64,000 bases of DNA from Pseudomonas tumuqii (GTDB lineage: Bacteria; Pseudomonadota; Gammaproteobacteria; Pseudomonadales; Pseudomonadaceae), in NCBI RefSeq assembly GCF_013184545.1, contig NZ_JAAOJA010000008.1, positions 124,001-188,000 of the forward strand, read 5' to 3'. Below the pieces are notes generated by a model. It saw only the letters and a list, made by a program, of their open reading frames with translations, did no database searches and was not told the origin of the DNA. Below, in pieces: positions 1-10,273 of the stretch (its first letter is position 1; each line of letters starts with the position of its first letter). Position numbers and translations under genes: made by a program.

Positions 1-735
1 CAGGATGCCGTAGTTCTCGTCCTGTTCGGAACGATTGCCGATCACCGTCAGCTTGCGGCTCTGCATCAGGGCATAGCCGGTGCGGGTGCGCCGGGTGGTG
101 TTGCCGAGCAACTGGTTGTCGTTGGAGAACATGTAGTGCACGCCGTAGCGCAGGTCTTCCAGGGTGTTGCCTTCGAGCAGGTTGCCGTTCGAGGTGTCGA
201 TGTAGATGCCGTCGCGGGCATCGCGCACCTGATTGCCGATGACCTTGGCGCCGCGCACCGCATACAGGTGAATGCCGTTGCCGCGGTCCTGGGAACGAAT
301 GCTCGGATCGCCCTGGATGCTGTTGCCGATCAGGCTGACGTCCACCGTGCCATCGACCCAGATGCCGAAGCCCGGGCCCTGCATGCGATTGTCCTTGATC
401 ACCGCGCCACGCGCCTTGGGCTGAATGAACACGGCGGCGTTCATGGCGGTCATGTCACGGCCCCAGTCGAGCAGCGTGCAGCCCTCGATGGTCACCTCGG
501 GTGCACTGACGATCAGGCCGTTGCCCTGCCCCTGGCCCTGCAGCACGGCGCCCGGTTCGCAGCGCAGGTGCATCGACTGATCGACGCTGAACGAACCCTG
601 ATATTCGCCGGCGGGCAGCCGCCAGCGCTTGTCACCCTCGGCCTGCAACGGCAGCGAGGTGATGGATTGCGGCGCCGCCTGGGCAGCGCCGCCGAGAATA
701 AGCAGCAATAGTACGCTGGCGTGCAGCCATGCCAT
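1..735 (-). CDS. nosD: NosD, periplasmic copper-site maturation protein of N2O reductase (3' part cut by window edge)
   Basis: NosD is needed, with the NosFY ABC transporter, to assemble the catalytic copper-sulfide site of nitrous oxide reductase in the periplasm. The 245 visible codons start with an ATG at 735 followed by a short hydrophobic signal peptide ending near AAQAAP. After that comes a right-handed beta-helix pattern: repeated short turns such as NRMQGPGFGIWV, NSIQGD, NQVRDARDGIYID, NTLEDLRYGVHY and NRSEQDENYGIL, typical of the carbohydrate-binding/CASH-like repeats of the family. The reading frame is open to base 1, so the C-terminus is missing. It lies 124 bp downstream of nosZ, the usual nosRZD order, with a palindromic repeat in between. 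The ribosome site is weak. Identification is firm from repeats plus context. Confidence 0.93.
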   Translation of the reverse strand, partial: MAWLHASVLLLLILGGAAQAAPQSITSLPLQAEGDKRWRLPAGEYQGSFSVDQSMHLRCEPGAVLQGQGQGNGLIVSAPEVTIEGCTLLDWGRDMTAMNAAVFIQPKARGAVIKDNRMQGPGFGIWVDGTVDVSLIGNSIQGDPSIRSQDRGNGIHLYAVRGAKVIGNQVRDARDGIYIDTSNGNLLEGNTLEDLRYGVHYMFSNDNQLLGNTTRRTRTGYALMQSRKLTVIGNRSEQDENYGIL

Positions 736-787
736 TGCCTGAGTGTTTAACACTGCGGTTTACCTTGAGCCATTTAGCGGTTAGTCC

Positions 788-847
788 GTAGCCCGGATGC
801 AATCCGGGGGTTGTATCAACCATCTCCCCGGACTGCTTCCGGGCTAC
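788..847. repeat. REP-like palindrome, family A, between nosZ and nosD
   Basis: The element begins GTAGCCCGGATGCAATCCGG and ends with its near-complement CCGGGCTAC, so the transcript can fold into a long hairpin. The same unit recurs at 6795, 16968, 41412 and, degenerate, at 48939. It sits in the nosZ-nosD gap, where such a hairpin could protect the 3' end of nosZ mRNA or reduce read-through; that role is inference. Confidence 0.8.
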
Positions 848-859
848 GGGGCTGTGCCC

Positions 860-2791
860 TTACGCCGGTTCGACCAGCATGCGGCCGACCATTTCCATGT
901 GCAGGGCATGGCAGAACCAGCTGCAGTAGTACCAGTGCAGGCCCGGCTTGTCGGCCATAAAGGTGATCGACGAGGTCTGCTGGGCGCTGATCTCCATGCT
1001 GGCGCCGTGGTTGGTCATGACGAAACCGTGGGACACGTCTTCGATCTGGTCGATGTTGGTGATGGTCACGGTGACCTCATCGCCCTGCTTGACGTTGAAC
1101 TCGGTCAGGCCGAAGGCTGGCGCCATCGAGGTCATGTACACGCGGACCTTGTTGCCATCACGAATGACCTTGTTGTCGGCCTCCAAGTTGATGCCGTCTT
1201 TCTTCGCCCGTTCGACGGTCGGCGCGAAGAAGGCATCGTTGCGATCCCAGATCTTCTTGGTCTTGATCTGGTCGCGGCGCGCCAGGATGCAATCGTGCGG
1301 CTCGGCGAAGGTCGGGCCGTCGTGTACCAGCTTCATTTCATCGCCGGAAATATCGATCAACTGATCGTTTTCCGGGTGCAGCGGGCCGGTCGGCAGGAAG
1401 CGGTCCTTGGAGAACTTGCTCAGTACGATCAGCCACTTGCCGTCGGCGTCGCGGGTTTCGCAGAGGGACGCGTGGTTGTGCCCCGGGTTGTAGTGCACAT
1501 CGAGCTTCTGCTTGATGTAGTTGACCTTCTCGCCCTTGTAGGCGCGCACGGCCTCGTCCATGTTCCACTTGACCACCTGGCTGTCGATGAACAGCGTGGT
1601 GTAGGCATTGCCGCGGCCGTCGAAGGTGGTGTGCAACGGACCCAGGCCGAGTTCGGGCTCGGCGGCGATGACATCGCGCGGGTCCTTGAGCTTGTCGTCG
1701 AACAGATCGTCGAGCTTGGCGATCTCGATCATCGAGCAGGTCGGCGACAGCTTGCCGTTGGCGATGAAGTACTTGCCGTCCGACGAGGTGTTGCAGCCGT
1801 GCGGGTTCTTCGGCACCGGGATGTAGCGGGTCAGTTGCGAGCCGGCACGACCGTCGACCACCGGCGTCTTGGAGTCGCCCAGGGTGGTGAACTTGCCGGC
1901 CTTGATCGCCGCCTCGATGCGCGGGATGTTGAACACCACCACCCAATCGCGCTCGTTGCGCATCATGCCGCCGAGGTCGTAGGCCTTTTCCGAGTTGTAG
2001 CAGGTGGAGGCCGCGTACTTGCCGGTGTAGTCGGCGTCGGTGTTGTCCAGGTTGCCGTCGACGATGACCTGGAAGGCCATCTCCATCTTCTCGGCATCGA
2101 TGGCGTTGAACATGGTGTAGGCGTTCTTGTCCTGCAGATCGAAACTGCTGCCGTCGTTGGGGTGCGGAATGACGAACTCGGCGTTGGCGAACACGTACTT
2201 GGTATGCGGCACCTTCTGCAGGCGCAGACCGTGAATGGCCTGCACGTTGGGCACGGTGAGCATCTTGTCGCACTTCATGATGTCCAGACGGATACGCGCG
2301 ACCCGGCTGTTGGCCTTGTCATTGATGAACAGGTACTTGCCGTCGTACTGGCCGTCGGTCATGGAGATGTGCGGGTGGTGGCAGTCGCCGTTCTGGAATT
2401 TGGCGCTCTCGCCCATGATGTGCTTGCTTTCGTTGGTCAGGCCCCAACCGGTGGCGGAGTCGACGTTGAATACCGGGATGCGCATCAATTCACGCATCGA
2501 GGGCACACCCATCACCCGCACTTCGCCCTGGTGGCCGCCGCTCCAGAAACCGTAGTATTCATCCAGCTCGCCAGGGCCGACATGAATCTTCGACTTCGAC
2601 TCCTTGACCGCAGCGGCCCAGGATTCGCGGGTCATCACCGCGCTGCCCAAGGCTGTCGCGCCGACCAGGGCCGCGCCTGTCATGGCGCTGGCACCCAGGA
2701 AGCCGCGGCGGCTCAAGCCAGCCTTTTCCAGCATTTGCGCCTGCTCTTTGCTATCGATTGCCGGCGTGTTTTTCGGTTCTTTATCGCTCAC
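860..2791 (-). CDS. nosZ: NosZ, nitrous oxide reductase
   Basis: Periplasmic copper enzyme that reduces N2O to N2, the last step of denitrification. The 643-residue product has a twin-arginine signal near residues 27-33 (SRRGFLG), marking it as a clade I, Tat-exported NosZ. The N-terminal seven-bladed propeller carries the histidines of the CuZ site (CHHPH, PLHTTF, GHNHA, EPHDC). The C-terminal cupredoxin domain holds the dinuclear CuA site in CSWFCHALHMEM. The length is the usual one for the family. It follows nosR by 43 bp and precedes nosD on the same strand, so the three are probably one transcript under the ANR/DNR box upstream of nosR. No key residue is missing. Near-certain. Confidence 0.99.
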   Translation of the reverse strand: MSDKEPKNTPAIDSKEQAQMLEKAGLSRRGFLGASAMTGAALVGATALGSAVMTRESWAAAVKESKSKIHVGPGELDEYYGFWSGGHQGEVRVMGVPSMRELMRIPVFNVDSATGWGLTNESKHIMGESAKFQNGDCHHPHISMTDGQYDGKYLFINDKANSRVARIRLDIMKCDKMLTVPNVQAIHGLRLQKVPHTKYVFANAEFVIPHPNDGSSFDLQDKNAYTMFNAIDAEKMEMAFQVIVDGNLDNTDADYTGKYAASTCYNSEKAYDLGGMMRNERDWVVVFNIPRIEAAIKAGKFTTLGDSKTPVVDGRAGSQLTRYIPVPKNPHGCNTSSDGKYFIANGKLSPTCSMIEIAKLDDLFDDKLKDPRDVIAAEPELGLGPLHTTFDGRGNAYTTLFIDSQVVKWNMDEAVRAYKGEKVNYIKQKLDVHYNPGHNHASLCETRDADGKWLIVLSKFSKDRFLPTGPLHPENDQLIDISGDEMKLVHDGPTFAEPHDCILARRDQIKTKKIWDRNDAFFAPTVERAKKDGINLEADNKVIRDGNKVRVYMTSMAPAFGLTEFNVKQGDEVTVTITNIDQIEDVSHGFVMTNHGASMEISAQQTSSITFMADKPGLHWYYCSWFCHALHMEMVGRMLVEPA

Positions 2792-2834
2792 GGTGCTGCT
2801 CCTTGACTAGATAAATGCGGCCGCGCTCAGGCGG

Positions 2835-5021
2835 TTATAGGGCTCGTTCAGGGACGAGTACTTGCACTACGGGTATCAACTCGGCGCTGACAGGAGCCTT
2901 CTTGCTGCGTTTCTTCTGCTTGAGAATCAGCGGCGGGCACTTGTCGTCGTTGTGGTAGGTCATCTGGCAATCGAGGCAGTAGTGGCACTCGTTGTGATTG
3001 ATATGACCATCCGGGTGGATCGCCTGGATCTCGCATTCCTTGGCACACAGCTGGCACGGGTTGCCACACTCCTTGCGCCGCTTGAGCCAGTCGAACAGGC
3101 GGAACTTGCTCGGAATCGCCAGCGCCGCGCCCAGCGGGCAGACATAACGGCAGTAGACCTTGCGGGTGAATATGTTGATCACCAGGAGAATCACCGCGTA
3201 GAGCACGAACCACCACTGGCGGTCGAATTTGAGGGTGATGGCGGTCTTGAACGGCTCCACTTCGGCGAAGCGCTCGGCGGTGGCCAGCGATTCCAGGGAG
3301 AGGCCGAACAGCAGCAACAGGATGATGTACTTGATCGCCCAGAGCCGCTCATGCAGCGCGAAGGGCAGCTCGTACTGGGGAATTTTCAGTTTGCGCGCGG
3401 CCTCGTTGATCAGCTCCTGCAGGGCGCCGAAGGGGCACAGCCAGCCGCAGAACACACCACGGCCCCAGAGCAGGATGCTGGCGGCGGTGAAGGTCCAGAT
3501 AATGAAGATGATCGGGTCGGTGAGGAACAGCTCCCAGCGGAAATCCTGCACCAGGGCATGCACGAAGGTCAGCACGTTGACCACCGACAACTGGCCCAGG
3601 GCATACCAGCCGATGAACACCACGGTGAAGATCAGGTAACCACGGCGCAACCAATGGAGGAAGTGCGGGCGCTGGGTGAACTTGTCCTGGAGGAACAGGA
3701 TCACCGTGAGCAGCAGCAACGCCAGGCTGATCACGCCGATCTGGAAGCTTTTCTGGTACCAGATATTCAGCCACAGCGGCCGATTGGCTTCTTCGACGGC
3801 AGCCAGTTCGGCGGCGGTCGGTTGCGGCCGCTCGAGGTACTCTTCCGGCATCTGATAAGGCAGCTCGAAACTGCTGAAGATCCCGCTAGTCGGGCCGGTC
3901 TGCCGCTTCACCAGCAGCTCCAGGACCCAGGGCGAGCCAGGATCGAAAGCGGAAGACTCGCGCACGATAAAGATCGCCATCTCGCTGAAGTCCGGCATGC
4001 CCTCGGCATAGACATCGCTCAGGCGCTCGAAATCACGGTCACGGAAACTGATGGTTTCGCCAAACTGGCGCAGCTGCACCCGGTCGAAGATGCCACCGCG
4101 CACATAGCCCGAACCCTTGAACGAATAGCTGCCGCTGCCCAGCACGGCAATCGCCTGCTCGCCGGGCTTGAGCGCCGCCATGAGCAAGCGGTACTGGTTG
4201 TCGCCCAGCAGATTGCGGCCGATGGTCGGCGCGTTCAGGTGGGCGGTGTAGAGGTCGATGAAGGTATCGTCGACCTGCTCGGGGGCGGCCGCCTCGACGC
4301 CTTCGGCTTCGCTGCCCTTGAAGGCCTCGTCGACCTGGCCACGGGTCAGGTGCAGGCGGCGGATGGCGCCGTTGCCGGTCAGTTGAGTCCAGTCGGCAGG
4401 CTGGTAGAGATCCGCGCGCACCGTGGCCGGCTTCTGCGCCAGACCGGCATCGTCTTCGATCAAACCGAGCGACACCGCCACCTTGTGCGCGGCGCGCATC
4501 ACCACTTCATTGACCACCATGACCGTCACGGTGGCGCCGGTGACCGCATCGACAGTCACCGCATCCGGGTCACTGGAACGGCCGACCACCACCCGCTGGT
4601 TGACCTTGATGCCTTGGTACTTGGCGTTGAAGGCGTGCAGTTTCGCTTCGGGGATGCCGATCAGCAGGATCGGCTCGTGGTGCTCGAGCACATAGGCGTC
4701 CTGAATCACGCCTGCGGTGTCGAGGATCACCTGCATGTTGATCGGCTTGCCGGAATAGGCCGGAATATCGATCACATCCAGGCTCTGGAATACATAGCCG
4801 AGCACCTTGTCGCCACTCGACAGGGTGCGCACCTTGAACTCGCCTTGCGGCTCGGAAACGCTATCGACCGCAGGCAGGGTCTGTTCGATGCGTTGTTGCT
4901 CGATGTCGCCGTAACTCTTGGCCTGCACGCCCTGGAAGGTTGCAAACATGCACGCGAACAAAACCGCGACAGCCACCCCCCATGAGCGCCAGGCACTGTG
5001 CAGGGAGGAGGTACTGTTCAT
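2835..5021 (-). CDS. nosR: NosR, membrane flavo-iron-sulfur protein for N2O reduction
   Basis: NosR is a polytopic membrane protein required for nosZ expression and for electron delivery to NosZ. The 728-residue form starting at ATG 5021 opens with a signal peptide/TM (residues about 13-34). A periplasmic FMN-binding domain follows, with the flavinylation motif TGAT at residues 161-164 (Thr164 as attachment site). After six or so TM helices come the cytoplasmic CGWLCP and CRYVCP motifs and a ferredoxin-like cluster region (CGNPCQLCAKEC; CHYCLDC). An in-frame upstream extension of about 100 residues was rejected because it lacks a signal peptide and would make the protein longer than known NosR. 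An ANR/DNR box lies 161 bp upstream. Confidence 0.97.
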   Translation of the reverse strand: MNSTSSLHSAWRSWGVAVAVLFACMFATFQGVQAKSYGDIEQQRIEQTLPAVDSVSEPQGEFKVRTLSSGDKVLGYVFQSLDVIDIPAYSGKPINMQVILDTAGVIQDAYVLEHHEPILLIGIPEAKLHAFNAKYQGIKVNQRVVVGRSSDPDAVTVDAVTGATVTVMVVNEVVMRAAHKVAVSLGLIEDDAGLAQKPATVRADLYQPADWTQLTGNGAIRRLHLTRGQVDEAFKGSEAEGVEAAAPEQVDDTFIDLYTAHLNAPTIGRNLLGDNQYRLLMAALKPGEQAIAVLGSGSYSFKGSGYVRGGIFDRVQLRQFGETISFRDRDFERLSDVYAEGMPDFSEMAIFIVRESSAFDPGSPWVLELLVKRQTGPTSGIFSSFELPYQMPEEYLERPQPTAAELAAVEEANRPLWLNIWYQKSFQIGVISLALLLLTVILFLQDKFTQRPHFLHWLRRGYLIFTVVFIGWYALGQLSVVNVLTFVHALVQDFRWELFLTDPIIFIIWTFTAASILLWGRGVFCGWLCPFGALQELINEAARKLKIPQYELPFALHERLWAIKYIILLLLFGLSLESLATAERFAEVEPFKTAITLKFDRQWWFVLYAVILLVINIFTRKVYCRYVCPLGAALAIPSKFRLFDWLKRRKECGNPCQLCAKECEIQAIHPDGHINHNECHYCLDCQMTYHNDDKCPPLILKQKKRSKKAPVSAELIPVVQVLVPERAL

Positions 5022-5372
5022 GATGGACCGGCTTTGGCGGTTGGATCGAACGACCACCGTAGCACCGGTAGATGAACGACAGGGGATTACATTCGGCAGC
5101 TGACAGGTTTGCATATGACTTATCCGCCTTAGGCGGCTAGGAACGTGCCGTAATGGTAGGGGATGCATGCCCACCCTCCCCTTGACCAAAATCAAGTTGC
5201 GACATCCTGCCGCGGGGATGTGCACGCTGCACAGCGTCTGACCGGGCCAATGGCATTGAGCCAGTTGTGCGCACGGCGCACCTGCTCTGCGCCAGACCCT
5301 AGGGGGCGTCGCGCGCACCCAGTCGCGCTATCACAATCCGCAATGTCTTCGGATAATAGCTGACAAAATCGA
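5022..5372 (-). promoter_or_regulatory. nosR upstream region
   Basis: This 351-bp gap separates nosR from the acyl-CoA dehydrogenase gene and reads out toward nosR. It holds a TTGAC-N4-ATCAA box at 5182-5195 and a small palindrome CCGCCTTAGGCGG at 5124-5136. No coding frame with a ribosome site was seen. Confidence 0.6.
5182..5195 (-). promoter_or_regulatory. ANR/DNR (FNR-type) box upstream of nosR
   Basis: The sequence TTGAC CAAA ATCAA matches the FNR-family consensus TTGAT-N4-ATCAA with one change. It lies about 160 bp ahead of the nosR start, as expected for the NO- and low-oxygen-responsive nos promoter of pseudomonads. Which of ANR or DNR binds cannot be told from sequence. Confidence 0.8.
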
Positions 5373-6620
<1,248 letters not shown>

Positions 6621-6794
6621 GGCGAACCTCGAATCGATCATGGAATTGAGGTACTACGTTAAGCCGCCACTCGAGCTAAACCCAGGATATTCGCCCGCCT
6701 GAATCGCTGCCCATCACAGCCGCTCAGCAGGCGAACAAGCTTGATCGAGATCATTACCTCGGCTGACAAAGCTGATAGTGGCGCGCAGGCTCTT

Positions 6795-6861
6795 GTAGCC
6801 CGGATGCAATCCGGGAGCGGTATTGCGGGTGCCAAAGCTCCCCGGATTTCATCCGGGCTAC
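6795..6861. repeat. REP-like palindrome, family A
   Basis: GTAGCCCGGATGCAATCCGG on the left and CCGGATTTCATCCGGGCTAC on the right form an imperfect inverted repeat. It lies in the 386-bp gap 6621-7006 upstream of the acyl-CoA dehydrogenase gene. Confidence 0.8.
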
Positions 6862-6906
6862 GGGACTGCTAGCAATAGCCTCATATTTCACAGGGGCTGC
6901 GATCCC

Positions 6907-6975
6907 GTAGGGTGGATGACGCTTTACCCATCCACCAATAGCGATGGTGGATGAAAACAGCGTCATCCCCCCTAC
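6907..6975. repeat. palindromic repeat, family B
   Basis: GTAGGGTGGATGACGCTTTA and, inverted, a matching GCGTCATC...CCTAC arm flank a centre containing the complementary pair ATCCACCA / TGGTGGAT. The same element occurs at 16890-16958 and 49032-49100, each time close to a family A element. Apart from these two repeats the 6621-7006 gap shows nothing recognisable. Confidence 0.8.
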
Positions 6976-7006
6976 TCAGCTCATAGCGGCCTTGGCCGCG
7001 ATCCCG

Positions 7007-7447
7007 CTACCAGTGGATATAAAACATACCCTTGGCCAGCAGCACGATACCGAGCATCTGCGCCAGCACCGCCCAGTGCAGTTTGCGGTAGAGGCTCGGA
7101 CTCATGCGCCCGGAGCGCAGCAGCATGGCGACCAGGCCGAAGCTGAGAAACAGGCTGACGGCCAGCAGGATTTTCAGGCTCAGCAAGGTGGCGAAACTGC
7201 TGGCGAAGGGATCGGCCAGCGCCTGGCGGTGCTGCCAGGCCAGGCCGAAGCCGGCGCCGTAGACCAGCAGCACCACCCAGTGCAGCACCGTGCGAGTGCG
7301 TTTGCCGAGGGCCTGTTCCAGCTCGAGCACAGCGCCAGGAGCCAGCTGCGGTTTGACCTTGGCGAGGATGATCACCTCGAAGAACAGCGTGCCGATAAAG
7401 GCAATCGCCGCCAGCAGGTGCACGACGTGCAGCAGTGAATAACTCAT
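7007..7447 (-). CDS. CopD-like four-helix membrane protein (first of two paralogues)
   Basis: A 146-residue integral inner-membrane protein with four predicted helices: about residues 2-24, 50-70, 82-108 and 122-144. Histidines sit near the start of helix 1 (LLHVVHLLAAIAFIGTLFFEV) and helix 4 (KLHWAVL), and the protein ends LLAKGMFYIHW. The pattern resembles CopD/HemJ-type small membrane proteins that can bind heme, but no function is established here. It lies just downstream of hemN on the same strand. A clear paralogue at 43948-44391 shares the FFEV, SFATLL/SFNTLL and LLAKGMFY segments and sits beside nnrS. The context suggests a role in heme or NO/nitrite physiology; this is inference. Confidence 0.8.
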   Translation of the reverse strand: MSYSLLHVVHLLAAIAFIGTLFFEVIILAKVKPQLAPGAVLELEQALGKRTRTVLHWVVLLVYGAGFGLAWQHRQALADPFASSFATLLSLKILLAVSLFLSFGLVAMLLRSGRMSPSLYRKLHWAVLAQMLGIVLLAKGMFYIHW

Positions 7448-7497
7448 AACTGGATCCTTCCTGGTGAGCCGTCTCAGTGAGCCACCTCGAAATGATC

Positions 7498-7571
7498 GTA
7501 GGAGCCAGGGGGACGCCCAGTTCTTGCTGGCGATCTGATGGTCCCAAGATCGCTAGCAAGCTAGCTCCTAC
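7498..7571. repeat. palindromic repeat, family D (GTAGGAGCCAG type)
   Basis: Begins GTAGGAGCCAG and ends CTAGCTCCTAC, with GATCTGATGG...CCAAGATC-type internal complementarity. A second copy with the same ends is at 37862-37947. Lies between hemN and the CopD-like gene. Confidence 0.75.
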
Positions 7572-7600
7572 AAATACCAGTGGGTCAGGGCTGGCGCCCC

Positions 7601-8989
7601 TCAAACCGTACGCGAGAAGCGGCCCTTCTGCTCGCCACCGAGGTAGGCGTCGAAGGCCATGGCCACGCTGCGCATCATCAGGTGCCCCTGCGGCAGCAGC
7701 ACCAGGGCGTCGTCGTGGATTTCCACCAGACGATCCGCCACATGCTCCTCGAGTGCCGCCAGGGAGTCGGCGAAGTAGTCCTTGAAGTTGATGCCGTGGC
7801 GCGCCTCGACAGTGGCGAAGTCGACCCGGCCATGGCACATCAGGGCGCTGATCACCTCGCGGCGCAGCAGGTCGTCGGCGTTCAGGCTGTAGCCACGATG
7901 CACCGGCAGCAGACCCTGGTCGAGGCGCGCGTAGTACTGCGAGAGTTCCTTGACGCTCTGGCTGTAGCTGTCGCCGACGTTGCCGATCGAGGACACGCCG
8001 AGGCCGATCAGGTCGCAATCGGCATGGGTGGAATAACCCTGGAAGTTACGCTGCAAGGTGCCATTGGCACGGGCCAGGGCCAGCTCGTCATCCGGCAGGG
8101 CGAAATGGTCCATGCCGATATACACGTAGCCGGCGTCGGTCAGGCGCTTGATGGTCAGTTCCAGCAGCTCCAGCTTGCGCTCCGGCGGCGGCATGTCTTC
8201 GCGGCGGATCAGGCGTTGCGCGCGCACCATTTCCGGCAGGTGGGCATAGCTGTAGGCGGCGATACGATCCGGGCGCAGGGCGATGATCTTGCTCAGGGTG
8301 ACGTCGAAGCTGGCCACCGTCTGCAGCGGCAGGCCGTAGATCAGGTCGACGCTGACCGACTTGAAGCGCTCCTCGCGCGCGGCGGCGACCAGGGCGTAGA
8401 CCTGCTCCTCGCTCTGCACCCGGTTGACCGCCGCTTGCACATCCGCATCGAAGTCCTGCACGCCGAAGCTCAGGCGGTTGAAGCCGAGCGCACGCAAATG
8501 CTGGATCTGTTCGGTGCTGATGGTGCGCGGGTCGACCTCGATGGAGAACTCGTGGTCGTCACTGTCATCCATGTTGAACGCCTGGTGCAAGGTGGCCATC
8601 AGGTCGGCCAGTTGCTCGCTGGTCAGGTAGGTCGGCGTGCCGCCGCCCAGGTGCAACTGGGTCAGCTTGCGCGTGCTGTCGAACAACGCCGCCTGCATGG
8701 CGATCTCGCGTTTGAGATAGGTCAGGTACTCCACCGCGCGGTGGGTCTTCTTGGTGATGATCTTGTTGCAGGCGCAGTAGTAGCAAAGGCTCTGGCAGAA
8801 CGGGATGTGGATATACAACGACAACGGCTTGGGCGCGACCGCCTGATTGCTGGCGGCAACGGCGTTCTGATAGTCGTCCATGGCAAACGCCTGATGGAAC
8901 TGCGGCGCGGTGGGATAGGAGGTATAGCGCGGCCCCGGGCGATCGTACTTCTCGACCAGTGCGCGATTGAAGTTCAGCGATTGGTCCAT
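7601..8989 (-). CDS. hemN: HemN, oxygen-independent coproporphyrinogen III oxidase
   Basis: Radical-SAM enzyme that converts coproporphyrinogen III to protoporphyrinogen IX without oxygen, needed for heme synthesis during denitrification. The 462-residue cytoplasmic protein has the cluster motif at C65, C69, C72 with C74 (FCQSLCYYCACN), the SAM-binding GGGTP segment near residue 110, and the HemN C-terminal domain. The start at 8989 is chosen because GAGGTGG precedes it by 7 bases; longer frames upstream lack homologous sequence. In P. aeruginosa hemN sits in a similar place next to a small membrane protein and is ANR/DNR controlled, but no convincing box was found in the 366 bp upstream here. 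A degenerate paralogue lies at 39924-41282. Confidence 0.97.
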   Translation of the reverse strand: MDQSLNFNRALVEKYDRPGPRYTSYPTAPQFHQAFAMDDYQNAVAASNQAVAPKPLSLYIHIPFCQSLCYYCACNKIITKKTHRAVEYLTYLKREIAMQAALFDSTRKLTQLHLGGGTPTYLTSEQLADLMATLHQAFNMDDSDDHEFSIEVDPRTISTEQIQHLRALGFNRLSFGVQDFDADVQAAVNRVQSEEQVYALVAAAREERFKSVSVDLIYGLPLQTVASFDVTLSKIIALRPDRIAAYSYAHLPEMVRAQRLIRREDMPPPERKLELLELTIKRLTDAGYVYIGMDHFALPDDELALARANGTLQRNFQGYSTHADCDLIGLGVSSIGNVGDSYSQSVKELSQYYARLDQGLLPVHRGYSLNADDLLRREVISALMCHGRVDFATVEARHGINFKDYFADSLAALEEHVADRLVEIHDDALVLLPQGHLMMRSVAMAFDAYLGGEQKGRFSRTV

Positions 8990-9189
8990 GTTCGACCACC
9001 TCGTAGCATGAATAGGAAGACCGCGACTGCGGCTAGCGCAGCGCCCGCCCTGCCCGCCTCGGGAGCCGGCAATAATGCCGCGATTGTACGGCGCCGCACA
9101 GGCGCTGCACCTGACGAGAGTCAATTCTCGCGCACAACCCCGTTCCCGCTACGTGCACCGCTGTTGTGGGCGGTTAGCCTGATCGTCGC

Positions 9190-9257
9190 CCGGCCCACCC
9201 ACCTGCGAATACACAGGTTGGGTCGGGCCGCGTAGGTTGAGCGAAGCGAAGCCCAAC
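9190..9257. repeat. palindromic repeat cluster, family E, upstream of hemN
   Basis: Two adjoining inverted repeats: CGGCCCACCCA...TGGGTCGGGCCG at 9190-9230 and GTAGGTTGAGCG...GCCCAAC at 9232-9257. The GTAGGTTG unit recurs at 15681. The rest of the 8990-9355 gap contains no gene and no FNR-type box that I could find. Confidence 0.6.
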
Positions 9258-9355
9258 GGGCAAAAACCGCTAATGCCGGAACCCAACTATAGCCGTTGAG
9301 CTGACACGCTCCCGCCCCACTCTGCGACATGGCGCTGAATATGTCGGCTTGGCGA

Positions 9356-10054
9356 TCAATGATCACGCAATTCGAAATGCGGGAACAGTTGTTCCAGGCG
9401 CAACCACAGCTCGCCCGCCGCGTTCGGCGTCGCGGTCATGGGTAGCTCCGGGTCGAGCATGCGCGCGCTGCGCACCAACTGCACGGCAAAGCGTTCGACG
9501 CCGAAGGCATGCAGTCGCTGGCCGATGCGCCAGAGCTTTTCCACATCCAGCAGGTGCCAGTGCACGGTGGTGCGGCATTCGTAGTCCACGCCGCTGGCCA
9601 GCAGGTGTTCCAGGCTGCGCCAGTTGGCCTTGCCGCTGCCGCTGACCCCGGTGATCAGCTCGGCATCCTCGGCCAGGGCCTTGATGTCGAAACCGACCCA
9701 GTCCGCTGCCTTGATCGCCCAGGAGAACGCCCAGGGCTTGATCCCGGCACTGTGCAGGCCGATGCGATAACCCAGCGCACGCGCCTCGTCCATCGCCGGC
9801 ACCAGGCCACCCTGCAAGGTCGCCTCGCCGCCACTGAACACCACGGCCTGCAGCAAGCCCTGACGTCGCTGGAGGAAATCCAGCACCTGCGTCCAGGCGA
9901 TTTCATGCTCGCCACGGGCCGGGATCAGGTCCGGGTTGTGGCAGTAACGACAGCGCCAGGCGCAGCCCTGACAGAACAGCACACAGGCCAGCAGCCCGGG
10001 GTAGTCGAGGGTGGTCAGGGGCACCATGCCCCCGACCCGTAGCGCTCTGCTCAC
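9356..10054 (-). CDS. nrdG: NrdG-type activating enzyme of anaerobic ribonucleotide reductase
   Basis: Radical-SAM activase that installs the glycyl radical on class III ribonucleotide reductase. The 232-residue protein has the cluster motif CQGCAWRCRYC near residues 29-39 and FSGGEATLQ for SAM binding. The frame opens with GTG at 10054, whose GTGA overlaps the stop of the upstream 55-residue glycyl-radical gene. A later ATG (residue 10) is possible, but LRVGG before it looks conserved for the family. Tight coupling to the small nrdD gene fits its job: the activase and its glycyl-radical target are translated together. Confidence 0.93.
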   Translation of the reverse strand: MSRALRVGGMVPLTTLDYPGLLACVLFCQGCAWRCRYCHNPDLIPARGEHEIAWTQVLDFLQRRQGLLQAVVFSGGEATLQGGLVPAMDEARALGYRIGLHSAGIKPWAFSWAIKAADWVGFDIKALAEDAELITGVSGSGKANWRSLEHLLASGVDYECRTTVHWHLLDVEKLWRIGQRLHAFGVERFAVQLVRSARMLDPELPMTATPNAAGELWLRLEQLFPHFELRDH

Positions 10055-10218
10055 GCAGCGCGTACTCGCGCCGCCGCTTCGGTGAAGTGCTGGCGCTCAA
10101 AGTGCTCGGACTGCTTGCCCGGGTTGAAGGCGGTGACCGGGCGGTGATAGCCCATCACCCGGGTCCAGACTTCGCAGCGTTGGCGTTGTGCTTCGGGGAG
10201 TTGCTGGGTGCTTTGCAT
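10051..10218 (-). CDS. separate 55-residue glycyl-radical domain of class III ribonucleotide reductase (NrdD C-terminus)
   Basis: This short gene encodes what is the extreme C-terminus of NrdD in single-chain class III reductases: CEVWTRVMGYHRPVTAFNPG, where Gly23 in RVMGY aligns with the glycyl-radical residue. It has its own strong ribosome site (AAGGAG, 8 bases before ATG 10218). It is separated from the NrdD body by 95 bp containing two hairpins, and overlaps nrdG by four bases. There is one cysteine. It probably docks on the NrdD body and is activated by NrdG, as the free-standing glycyl-radical protein GrcA does for pyruvate formate-lyase. The homology call is from the motif; two-chain assembly is inference. 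Confidence 0.85.
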   Translation of the reverse strand: MQSTQQLPEAQRQRCEVWTRVMGYHRPVTAFNPGKQSEHFERQHFTEAAARVRAA

Positions 10219-10273
10219 GGTGTCGCTCCTTGCTGTGGGTAAAGGGTTCGTGGAGCCATGCCCGAGAAACCAA

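Noticed and set aside
797..2806. Long plus-strand frame opposite nosZ (669 codons), and similar long frames opposite narG and nosR
   Set aside because: Valine-, histidine- and glycine-rich mirror images of real genes, produced by high GC at third codon positions; no ribosome site or family resemblance.
5022..5318. N-terminal extension of nosR by about 100 residues
   Set aside because: The extension lies over the nosR promoter and FNR-type box, lacks homologous sequence, and would hide the signal peptide that begins at ATG 5021.
8990..9355. ANR/DNR box expected upstream of hemN
   Set aside because: I looked for TTGAN-N4-NTCAA on both strands and found only half-sites, so none is reported although homologues elsewhere have one.
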